DNA from: Scytalidium lignicola
Lineage: Eukaryota; Ascomycota; Leotiomycetes
Direction: 5' to 3'
Assembly (NCBI GenBank): GCA_002812745.2
Contig: NCSJ02000008.1
Location: 124,001-188,000 of the forward strand
DNA: 64,000 bases
The position numbers were made by a program, and so were the translations under genes. Shown here one piece after another: positions 54,533 to 64,000 of the stretch. Under the pieces are notes generated by a model that saw only the letters and a list, made by a program, of their open reading frames with translations, ran no database searches and was not told the origin of the DNA. Numbering within the stretch: the stretch's first letter is position 1; every line of letters starts with the position of its first letter.

Positions 54533-57391
54533 ATGGCGGACACGGCTGTCGAGGAGCAGCCCACACATATGCCCACAGTCGCCAGGTGCGTTGAGTCGTG
54601 CCTCCATTCTTTCCAACAATGCCTTTGCAAGGCAGCATCTGTGCATGTCCGGGAACTCTCACTAGTGGAAGACCAGCTTGCGAGATTCTCCATCTGGACC
54701 GCCAACATTAGAGTCTTTGTTCCAGGTCGGGGCTCCTTAGACCATCGCTTGCGAGAAGCGCCCGACGTCCAGGACGCCGTGGCTAGTCTTTTGGAGGCAC
54801 TGAACTACAGTCTGCAGAATTGTAGGTACATGTATATTGGTGAACCAATCTTCATACTCATAGAAAAGACTGCTGATATCTAGGCTTGGCCAACTCCGTT
54901 TAGGCTCACGCATCCTTGAATCCCTCCATCCAGAGACATCTGATGACTCGTTGGGAGCCATCAACGAGAAGTTTGACCAATCTGTTCGAGGAATCGCTAA
55001 CGAGATAAGCCTTCTTCACAGGTTCTCAAACACCATCCGCAGGGCGAGCAGAGAGACACAAAATGTGAAAGCGGCCAAGACATTTCGGATCCGAGATGAT
55101 GAAGGAAACGACGTGGAGCCGTTCTTGCAAGAGTTGTTTGCCAACCACATACGCGACCGGTTTCCTGGGGTTAGCGACAACATTCGCCAACGTCTCGCCA
55201 GTACCATGTTGTTGCGCCGGAAGAGAATTCTATACCGGAGGCATCGTTATGGAAAGACCACTATCAGGCCTCAGGAGGTACCATCTCAGCCTTCCTTAAC
55301 GCGGCCTATAGCTCGGACCTGGGGGCGCACGTTAGACCACCCAGAGGAACCTGCGAGGAAGCAAGTGACTTTGACGCCGTCCAGGAGTGTCGTGCAGTCA
55401 CTTACGCAGACCGCCACAACATTGTCACCCGAAAGCTTTCAAAAGGCATCAGGTCCGTCCGTGGTTTCGGTGTCCAAGACTGTTGCGTTGAGTAACCACG
55501 AGGAGCTCCCATTCCCTCTTGCTCCTTGCAGCGGCCTATTGCGGAAGTACAGACAGCTAAGGAAGCAACGAGAGGAGAAGCACAAAGTTGATCTCGAGTT
55601 CCTGACAAGTAACGAGGAGCAGAGTGGGCAACCGCATCTATACGTGAATTTAATTTCTGCCGCTGAGGCGGAACACAAAGAGACACTTGAGCAGGATTGG
55701 AATGATTGCCTCAGAGCAATAGGGGAGGTGACCTGCCCTTTTTGCTTTTACGCACTGCCGGCTCAAGATGCTACCGATGAGAAGAAATGGAAGTATGTTA
55801 TGGTTATAGCCCTTACTCTGAAACCACATAATTGCATTCATATCATTTAATCTTCAAAGCAAATCAAGTCACTGATAACAATAGGTTGCACGTCAAGAAT
55901 GACCTCGATCCTTACGTTTGTCTATTCGAGGAGTGCGACTCGCCCGAAGAATTATACAACCACAGTGATGTATGGCTCAAACACATGCGCCAGCACGCCT
56001 TGCGTTGGCGCTGCATCTCGAAATCCCACATTGAGTTTGTGGGAACGACTAGGGATGAATATCTCTCACACATGAGAACCGCTCACCCGCGCAAGTTCAC
56101 CGATGCTCAACTTGGGGTCCTAGCCGATAGAAATGGCTGGATGGTCGGTCCCCTGTTCACATCTTGTACATTATGTGGGATAGAGAAGGTCGATGGTAAC
56201 ATAGAAGACCACATTGTTGGGCACTTGCGATCTCCCGCCCTGAAATCTCTACCCGGCTATGAAGAGGAGGGACTGGATGATTTAGAGAGCCAGGAGGGCA
56301 GCGTGGCTACTTCGAGGCCACAGAGCAGGAGCACAATCAAACTGGAGCCGGAGAGGCATATTCCCGTGACTTTCTCTGATCTCCAGGTGTTATGGGCCAA
56401 ATCAGACCCTGGCTCGTCCAAGTACGAACCTTGGGGAGGGTTTCGAAACTATATTGCTCAATTCCCAGAAGGACAGAGGCTCCCAACTCAAACAACCGAT
56501 TCATCTTTACTTACAGATGCCACTGAGACTTCTCTAACTCCCCAACTTCCACCCCCGTTGCAACTGAATTGGGAGGAAGAGCCTGGATTGTACGATCCAT
56601 CTATCGAATTTGTCGAAGATGGCTTGTTCGATGGGGTGTCTAATATAGAACGACGACTTTTCGAATGGGGGTTTATCCCTGACGCTCACAGGTCAGCCGA
56701 AGGTCTCGAGGACGATCCTATCCTGCAGGAATTTCTTAGAAATTCCCATGTGAGCAGTAGAATGGACCCAAATTGTGCCATATGCGACGGTTTAGCCATC
56801 ACCTGTTGCGACTGCGAGGCTAAGGCCCTGGACGTGGCTGTTAGGCAGGCTGAAATGAGAATGATGCAGCCATTGTGCAACGACATACGGAAGTGGGTGC
56901 GTGAGCACTCACAGCATACCGTGCTACGAGGCTTCGAGGCGCATTATCAGAAACTCAGAGAGTCATCTGCTAAGGTCCCACAGCCCGCATTGATGGAGGC
57001 GGATCCGACGGCTCAGACAGCATCTTCGGGGCAAGCTGAGAACGAGATATTATGGCCACTCACACAACAAGAGGTAAACGAGTCGTGGAAAGCAGCAGTT
57101 CAAAGTTATCCGGAAACGCTCGAATACTTCTACGGCCTAGTTGACCTAAATTTGCCGACCGATGACGACCAAATGGTGCGAGATCCGCCGCTGAGTGCTA
57201 TACCGCTCTCACAAAAACGGAGACTAAGTAGTAGTGCGGCCGGTCTGTCACGGAATAGTGAGAGCCATAGGAAGAGCTATTTGGTGGACGGCCTTAGTAA
57301 GTCAGGCTCCCGGGAACCCGCGCACCCCCCAAAACGCGCATTCCCCACACCATTCCACAACAACACGTCTACAAGCTTTACACATGAATAA
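54533..57391 (+). CDS. C2H2-type zinc finger protein, fungal
   Basis: Protein of 902 residues in three exons (introns 54826-54883 and 55793-55884, exact frame). The N-terminal 130 residues are helical (CVESCLHSFQQCLCKAASVHVRE, DHRLREAPDVQDAVASLLEALNYSL, SVRGIANEISLLHRFSNTIRRASRE). A basic segment follows (RRKRILYRRHRYGK), then a coiled-coil-prone part (RKYRQLRKQREEKHK). The centre has degenerate C2H2 fingers: TCPFCFYALPA, DPYVCLFEECDSPEELYNHSDVWLKHMRQHALRWRC, EYLSHMRTAHP and SCTLCGIEKVDGNIEDHIVGHL. The C-terminal half has CAICDGLAITCCDCEAKALDVAVRQAE, a cysteine cluster with a helix, and an unstructured tail. Such proteins are typical of expanded fungal families found near NLR and protease genes; their role is unknown. 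It may be a regulator or a partner of the protease, with which it shares a promoter. Complete and not decayed. Confidence 0.8.
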
Positions 57392-58654
57392 CTCAACAAC
57401 AACAACTCAGAATGAATTTAAAATCAAGAGAAAAGGATAAAACCCTTCAATTAACTATTCAAGCATACTAAAATTATCAATATCCGTTAATAAAATCATG
57501 TGCAAAAACATATAGCCTAAATGAATTAAACTTAAAGACATAATTAAAGAATAAAGAAAACAAGTTAACTAGTTATGCTTATTAACAATTATTAACATTT
57601 GATCAAGAGTAAATGCTAATATAATAGATTCTAGACTTAAATTCTTAAAAGTATACTTTTTCTTATCTTAAAGTACAAAAAATAGTTTAAATAATTTAAA
57701 GTGTTAATCAAAGTATTTAATGAGACGGCAAGCCTGCATCAGGAAACCGTCGCCTTCTGCACCAGGAAAGGCAGTATACACAGACCTGTTGCCGCTTGAG
57801 CAGAGTATAAGAGCTTCTACTGCTCCTTTTTCTTCTTTGTTCCTATTTTCTCTTTTTCAACTTACTTTCCTTTGCTGCTTAACACTGCTAATGCCAGTAA
57901 TCTCCGCACTTTCACTTTTGATTGCATACTTGCAAGCACTTTTGTTTTTGGCCCTTTTGCCTGGTCTGTACTGGCTTCCTGAACAGCCTGGATCTATATT
58001 TAGCAACTGCAATTCATGTGTTCAGCAGAATCCCTTCAATTGGTCTTCTCGATTTCGATGCTCTAGACATTCTCGTCTTCCTTAAGAAGCATGTACAATA
58101 ACATCATGTGCTGGCCATCAATGCTGATCTGTCAAGCTTGCGATTGCCTTCCATGGTTGTGTGGAGGTGATACATCCTGGACACAGTCGCCTTGCGAACA
58201 ATTGCTCCTGGAGTTGGCGAGACAGGCTTGTAAGATCTTGCAAAGACTTTTTGGAAACTAAAACAGCCCCAAAAGCATAGAGATAACTTCCTAGAAATGG
58301 GGCCAGTGGAAGCAAATGGTCACCCTCAGCAGCGAACCTCAGAGAGTAATTCGGGTAATGAGCCGATCCCGAAAGCTTCTGCAAGTCATTGGCTCTCAAG
58401 ACCTCAATATCAATCTCCTGGGTGATTCATAAGCCACGCAACAACCAAAGGCCATCGAATGAACGACTTGAAAATCATCTCCACTATATTCCTAGTATGA
58501 GATAATTGATTGACTGCATTCATTACCTCGCATCTCACGTAGGAGAGTGATCTTCTAATACATTCTGACAGGATAAGCATTGGAAATATCATAGGCTAAG
58601 CCGCCGAAACGGGCGCTTTAACCTATGCTCCAATATGTAGCAACCTACAAACAG
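57392..58654. other. AT-rich spacer, no supported gene
   Basis: 57400-57720 is strongly AT-rich. An open frame at 57720-58085 (plus) is hydrophobic but matches nothing, and one at 58118-58399 (minus) is also not recognised. I do not call either a gene. Confidence 0.4.
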
Positions 58655-59274
58655 CGCAGTACCAACTGAGCTTCATGCATCCTACTGATTTGGCGTTGCA
58701 TTTCGCAAGCTTGCCTTTGTGTTATCATTGGGAGTAGTTGGCATATTTTGCCGGGATGACTGCAACACAGACAAGCAAACGGTGGATCGAAACTCGGAAT
58801 GTGGTTCCGTGTTGGTAGCCCAATCCAACTTAAAATTCTTCTAAATAGGCCGAAAGCCGCATATATCCTATGCACCCCCTTTGACAACAGTACCAAATCC
58901 AGCAGGTGCTAAGATCCCTGAGACATCTGAGAAGCATGTCTTTGCTTTGCGGCGGATCCATGACACCCTAGCTGTATGCGATAAGCATCAGATTCAAGTA
59001 TTCTGGTTACATCGAGAGCCTCATGCAGTATTTAAACTAATGTTAGATTTCTAGGGAGAACTACGCTTATGAATCTTTGATGCGCGCTAGCGACACCGAG
59101 CTGATATTTTTCCACTGGGTAAAGAGTTGGCTTGGCCCAGTGCCAGACTTTAGTATATGGCACCAATGTCGGGATCCCGAAGAGGTCCTGCAATGGGCGA
59201 CTGATCACGCTGCTCCCATCACAAGGCCTTTTTCTAAGCCCAATGAGACGATTAAGCTCCCTTTACGACCTTAG
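58655..59274 (+). pseudogene. Degraded coding sequence, unknown
   Basis: Not recognised. Protein-like pieces appear in shifting plus-strand frames: MHPTDLALHFASLPLCYHWE, then a TAG, then LAYFAGMTATQTSKRWIETRNV in the same frame; next, near 58913, PETSEKHVFALRRIHDTLAVCDKHQIQVFWLHREPHAVF ending at TAG; then ENYAYESLMRASDTELIFFHWVKSWLGPVPDFSIWHQCRDPEEVLQWATDHAAP to a stop at 59274. In two places the stop is a TAG that could derive from CAG. No introns keep these pieces in frame. An old gene broken by nonsense and indels is the best reading. Confidence 0.35.
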
Positions 59275-59448
59275 CTCTATCCCTCATTCGAAATATGTTA
59301 AAATTTCATTTTACCTAGTTTCGTTGTAGAAATTATGCTATGTTAAGAGTTTAAGAACCTTGTCATATAGAAAAATATGATAATCAAATTAAAAAATTTA
59401 CGGTCCAAATAAGCTAGAAGTGTGTAAATGGAGAAGAATAATACTTTA

Positions 59449-59874
59449 CTAGAAATAATACCATTTAAAAAGCATTCCATAGAGTTTATAAACCCCGAAA
59501 CCTCCAAATTCTGGGGCCCACTTGCTCAAATCAACATCGGCATGCGTAGTGTCCGAAAACCCTAGCTTTTGGTAAAAGCCATGAGCTGATGGCACAGAAT
59601 TGAGAAACAAGGGCAAACCGGCAAATGCAGCTTTGTCTTGACATAGCCGTACTAGTTGTGACCCTAATCCTCGATTACGATAAGATGGTTTGACAAATAT
59701 GGAAGATAGAACTGTTTGGTCAATTAGAAGAGCTTCCACTAAGTCCAGTACGCGCGGGACGAGGTAACATTTACCTAAATGGTCGACTGGTGTATGAGGT
59801 CTGGGCGTCACTGGGTGACGCCCGATTACCCTTAGCCGGTAACAGCGGCCTCGGAGGACCAGGGGGTTTGCCAT
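59449..59874 (-). pseudogene. GNAT acetyltransferase, N-terminally truncated
   Basis: The C-terminal part of a GCN5-related N-acetyltransferase. SSIFVKPSYRNRGLGSQLVRLCQDKAAFAG is the acetyl-CoA-binding motif A (R/Q-x-x-G-x-G/A as RNRGLG), followed by LFLNSVPSAHGFYQKLGF (motif B) and WAPEFGGFGVYKLYGM, a C-terminal block seen in fungal members. The roughly 60 residues before motif A (from ATG at 59874) look unlike a GNAT N-terminus and lie in GC-rich repeat-like sequence, so homology appears to begin at about 59770. The usual first 100 residues or more are gone. Insertion of, or recombination with, the repeat on its right is the likely cause. Substrate unknown. Confidence 0.6.
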
Positions 59875-62800
59875 ATAAAACGCGCAATTTCCGGGCCCTA
59901 GTGCCCTCAGTAACAGGGTTCTTTCAGGGGTGTTTTTGCGGGAGTTATCGAGCCAGTTACTCGTTTACGGGTGATATATGAGGTTTATGGGCGTGCAAGC
60001 CCTCAGACTCCCAGACGCGTCTCTTACGGTCCGTAACGGTGCGTACAAAGTTGCTGGGTGGCTGCTACGGCCATAGTTAGCCAGCTTGCCCTCCTATCTC
60101 CTGCTGCCCTTCGAAGGGAGCTAGCGGAGCTAATTGAGCCTGAATTGAAGCTGTCCGAGCTGTTGAAGCTGACTCCTATGACTGCTAAGCCCCTTCCTGA
60201 AGCTGATACGCTGTTGTACACTGTTACAACCCTCATTCTGAGTGTAGACAAGGCTATAGATCGGCTCTTAAGCCTTCTGCCTACAGCCACTTGACCTCCT
60301 GCTTAGCTAGGCCTTAAGCCTAGCCTTGAGCTTGAGCTAAAGCCTAAGCTTGACCAGGCAGAGGATATTACCATTCAGCAAGCCTTGGACAAGATTCTAG
60401 AGTATTATAAGACTTATAAGCTTCTTAATATAGCTAAAAACTATAAGTTAAAACAAAGAGAATAAAAGGTAAGTTATATCTTACTTTATTATCTTTATCC
60501 CTAAGCTTTAATTGATTAATCTTTTATTTTATAAGTATAATACAAAAAAATAAACTTTAAAGAAAGTAATAAATATCTTTTAAAAGATTATATAAATAAA
60601 GGTAAATTATTACTTTTTATTAAGAATAAAGTAATTAATTATATTCTAAAATAAGAATATTGTCTTAAGGTTAAAAAGTAATAATATAAAAGGAAAGTTA
60701 AATTATCTTTACCTTTTACTTTATTATTTAAATAAAGGAAAAGTTATATTAAAGTTATTCTTATATTAAAAAGAGATAATAACAAGTCTTACTCTAATTT
60801 AATACTTATATATAATATAATTCAAGGTTATTATATAATTATTAACAAGCTTTAAGTTTATTAAACCTCTTTAAGCCTTCATTTAATTAATTAACCTTAA
60901 TAAGTAACTTTAACAACCTTAAAGATATTAATTACTTATAGTTAATATTAATAATATAAAGTTAAATTCAAAGATTAAAGTATAATTATTATCAAGGATA
61001 AATATACAATTTTTCAGATCTTTGATTTTACTTAAAAAGTTTAATAATAAAGTTTAAATAAGAATTATATAAACTAATTATTTAGAACTTAACTTTACTT
61101 TCTTTTTAACAATTCTATATTATTAAGATTAAGTAATTACTTACTTATAGAATTATTAGATCTCTTTTCAATGTTATTATTAAATGATAACTTTAATAAT
61201 ATTAATTAATGTTTAATTATAATTATAAATTAAGATAAGATTAATTAGTATAAATATCTTAAATATAAAGTTACTTTATATTACTAAGATTACTGTTCTT
61301 GCCTTATAAGTATTTTAGTTACTTACTTCTTCTAGTAATAACATTATTTAAAGGAGTTATTTCCTTGTTTTTGTATAAGTCAAGACTAGTATAATATCAA
61401 AGTTCTAAAGAAGGATAATACTTATTTAATTAAATTGTTAAGTAATAATATTATATTATCTTAAACTTAATAGTTATATATTAAAGTAAGTATTAAAAGC
61501 TTAAAAATAACATATGTTAAACATGTTTTAAAAGCTTAACTAATTAAATTAAATAAAGTTTCAAAAGACTAAATCTATTATAATAATTATTAGAATGTTG
61601 ATTAAATGACTAATTGTTATTTAATTACTTTATTATGTATATTCATGTATAACATGTTGTTAATCAACTGAAGATTTTAATACCTGTTCACGATGTTATA
61701 TCAACGAAGCTTAAGTTCGTAGTTTTCACAATATTCTAAGGTGTAGAATATACATTGTTGATTTTGACTTAAAATAAGCATTAAGTTACTTTTACCATAA
61801 AAAACCATACAACTCTTATTCCTTCTTTTAAGCTGGATCTAGCCTGATATTAATTGTTAACAAGTAGTTCATATAGAAAGACTAGACATTACAAAGTAAG
61901 TAAAGCTGAATTTAACAGTTAAAAGGTTTTTGAAGCTTATACAAAAGTTATAATTTGTATTTTTATAAGTATGTATAAATAAGCTTATTAACAAGTTGTA
62001 AAAGTACTTGTTAATTACTTGTAAAGCTAAAGTTAAAAGTTAATGCTTTATATATAAGATTTAGTACTTTAGTGTATAGAATTCCTAAGACATCTTATAT
62101 TTAAAGACCTTGTCTTTCAGACTCCTAAATATAAGGCATTTAAGCTTAAGGTTAAAGGGGCTTTTATTATAATTGTAAAGTAAGACCCTTATACTATTAC
62201 CATTTAAAAAGCTATTCTTGTTGTCAATGATTGTTTGTGGACAATAACCAGTGTTATTCAGAATGGTTAAGTTACTTATGCTTAGGCCTTTTACTTGTTA
62301 AAGGAGCTTTTTACTATTTAAATTAAGTAAAGAATAAAGAGAATTATAAGTGCTTTTAATAAGTTTATTAAAAGCAGTTTTTACTTTATGCCTAAGGGTT
62401 ACTAAGTAACTCTTATGACAAGAGCCTTTTCCTTGCTTAATAAGCTTGTTATACTACTTATTATAGCCTTAGTACAAGTTGTTGAAGTGTTATTACTATA
62501 ATACTACATGTCTTAAACCATCTAGACTATCCTTAAGCTTTAGCAAGAGTAGATTGTAAAATTACAAGGATAGCCGTCAATTGAGAAGTTAGACAAGTTA
62601 TACAGTTTATACTAGTATTCAAGGCTTACAGCAGCTTTTAAGTGTTAGTTTTACTCTTGAAGGAAGACCTTTATTACAAAGATTCAACAATTAGCTAGCA
62701 TAATCAAGGCTTCTCCTGATGAAAAGGTGTATAGTACAATGGTGTTATAGTTGGAAAGTAAGCATAAACAAGTTAAGATATCATTAAGCAAAGTTATAGA

Positions 62801-63070
62801 TACTTTAAAAAGGGTATAATATAATCATAGCTTTTAAAAGTAGATATATATGCATATAAACATTTTAAGGATCAATTAAGCTTAATTTGATTCATTTAAC
62901 TAATTAAAAGCTTTTGTGCAAAGCTGTAAAGTAAGGTATAAGCTAAATAAACGTTATATTACAAGCTAAGTACCTGAAATTAAGCTTGACATCATTATAC
63001 CTTCAACTCTACTGCAAATTACTTTAAAATTAGATGCAAATTACGTTATAGCCTTGATAATAAGTTACTT
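59775..63070. mobile_element. Repeat: GC-rich head with very AT-rich body
   Basis: From about 59775 to 60400 the sequence is GC-rich. It includes a plus-strand frame (60058-60294) with low-complexity composition (ELAELIEPELKLSELLKLTPM...) that continues, broken by stops, as KLDQAEDITIQQALDKILEYYKTYKLLN. From about 60400 to 63070 base composition turns extremely AT-rich with dense TTAA, TATA and AAG/CTT words, and no open frame. The abrupt change and near absence of G and C in coding-like words are what repeat-induced point mutation leaves in a transposon. No terminal repeats or target duplication could be fixed, so element type and ends are guesses. Confidence 0.45.
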
Positions 63071-63732
63071 CAATATCAGATGTTTTCATATTATGGTTGC
63101 AGAGTAATGCAATCCAGAAGTTGGCCCTGGGCCAAAATCGTGATGTCCCAGGGGAGTTACCGATATCATGTTGTAACTTGGTTATCACCCACCAAAAGTG
63201 CTCTCATACATCCTTCTGATGTATGGGATACGCTTGAACGCGGAATTAAGCATATTTCTAGTAATTATACTGTAAAGCAAGCGGAATTAAAAATCCTAGT
63301 GGGGTATTCAAAATCAAATAGTAGAATTAACTTTTGTTTAGTGTCTGCGGTGATACTAATATCAGAATTCTATATTTATTATATAGTGGCTCTAAGATTT
63401 TCTCCGATTCCCTACTTATTGATTCGAGGAGTCAAGATTTGATGCAGCGTTGAAAGTGTTAGTAGCAGTTTATTGAGACGGCTATTAAGTACCCCGTTAA
63501 AACGGAGATTTTCATTCATCATGCGCTATTTATTACTGTACAGACAAGCCAGGTGGACAAATAGGTTCTTCCTGCATGCTGTATGAATCTGTGCCATTAG
63601 ACCTGCGATTCAGGCTTTATCTTCTCACGCAAAAATATCTTATGCCTGTCATAAAGCTGCTACTGCTTACATGGCAGCCTATCGTGCTACGCCTTACTTT
63701 GCATGTATAACAAGATGCCAACTATTATCTTC
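63071..63732. other. Intergenic, no gene seen
   Basis: Composition returns to normal after the AT-rich tract. CCCTGGG at 63126 and CCCAGGG at 63147 form a small inverted repeat. The open frame at 63080-63442 is not recognised and begins in the repeat boundary. Confidence 0.35.
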
Positions 63733-63999
63733 CTAGAAGAATTGATTCTTCGGCCGTGCCAGACCAAGATGTTCTCGCAAGGTCGTTCCTTCATAGTCTT
63801 GTCGGAAGATACCACGGCGCTGCAATTCTGGTACTAGCCGTTGGGTAACGTCGTCCAAGCCTTGAGGCAGGAATGGGAAAACGACAGTAAAACCATCAGA
63901 TGCCTCCTCAGCCAGCCAGATGCCCATCTCCTCAGCAATTGACTCAGGGGTCCCTACAAAGGCAAGTCCTGAATATCCACCGTATCGCTGTGCTAGTTG
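63733..63999 (-). CDS. FMN-dependent monooxygenase, NtaA/SnaA/DszA type, C-terminal part
   Basis: The last 88 residues of a flavin-dependent monooxygenase of the bacterial-luciferase-like superfamily; the rest lies beyond the right edge. The segment QRYGGYSGLAFVGTPESIAEEM...DGFTVVFPFLPQGLDDVTQRLVPELQRRGIFRQDYEGTTLREHLGL is the characteristic C-terminus of the nitrilotriacetate-monooxygenase-A family (G-T-P-E-x-I-A, D-G-F, P-G/Q-G-L-x-D, V-P-E-L-Q-R-R-G, Y-x-G-x-T-L-R-x-x-L-G-L). These enzymes oxidise small organic or sulfur compounds using reduced FMN from a separate reductase. Substrate unknown. No break is seen in the visible part. Confidence 0.88.
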   Translation of the reverse strand, partial: QLAQRYGGYSGLAFVGTPESIAEEMGIWLAEEASDGFTVVFPFLPQGLDDVTQRLVPELQRRGIFRQDYEGTTLREHLGLARPKNQFF

Positions 64000-64000
64000 T

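Noticed and set aside
57720..58085. Hydrophobic plus-strand frame of 121 codons
   Set aside because: Leu/Phe/Ser-rich from a pyrimidine-rich stretch, no family resemblance and no good start context.
63080..63442. Plus-strand 120-codon frame at the right edge of the AT-rich repeat
   Set aside because: Begins in the repeat boundary, composition is mixed and no domain is visible.
1..64000. CRISPR arrays, bacterial operons, rRNA or tRNA genes
   Set aside because: None seen on either strand by eye; the spliceosomal introns and gene families are fungal. A tRNAscan run would be needed to be certain about tRNAs.

Overview
The window is genomic DNA of a filamentous ascomycete (Pezizomycotina). This is inferred from short spliceosomal introns of about 45-75 nt, two Zn2Cys6 regulators, fungal NLR-type (STAND) receptors, a HET-domain remnant, a CSC1 channel and AT-rich tracts of the kind left by RIP. 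I cannot name the genus. Nine single N bases mostly sit beside homopolymer runs and look like assembly uncertainty.

Left part (1-12 kb), housekeeping and accessory metabolism: a decayed sugar transporter, an intact MFS permease, an NmrA-like protein, a Zn2Cys6 factor and an Rpd3-type histone deacetylase. 11.5-15.6 kb is gene-free except for a 457-bp miniature inverted-repeat element (MITE) with a perfect 8-bp target duplication.

Middle-left (15.6-24.4 kb), a probable catabolic cluster for D-amino acids or (R)-amines: an amino acid/choline-type permease, an (R)-selective amine transaminase, a D-amino acid oxidase with a peroxisomal AKL tail and a Zn2Cys6 regulator. The transaminase and oxidase share a divergent promoter holding two inverted repeats that could be operators.

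Middle-right (26-57 kb), an island of cell-death and non-self-recognition genes: a HET C-terminal fragment, a decayed fructosamine-kinase-like gene with a minisatellite, a lipase-NACHT-WD40 NLR, a CSC1-like channel, a tandem-NTPase-ankyrin NLR directly downstream of a patatin-like phospholipase gene, an F-box fragment, a gasdermin-like protein facing a DUF7580-type/subtilisin serine protease, and a C2H2 protein divergent from that protease. The gasdermin-like/subtilisin pair matches the known logic of fungal incompatibility modules (HET-Q1/HET-Q2 of Podospora), in which the protease cleaves the pore-former. It is the most interesting system here.

Right end (57-64 kb): degraded coding sequence, a GNAT acetyltransferase truncated beside a repeat with a GC-rich head and a very AT-rich body of about 2.6 kb, and the C-terminal end of an FMN-dependent monooxygenase running off the window.
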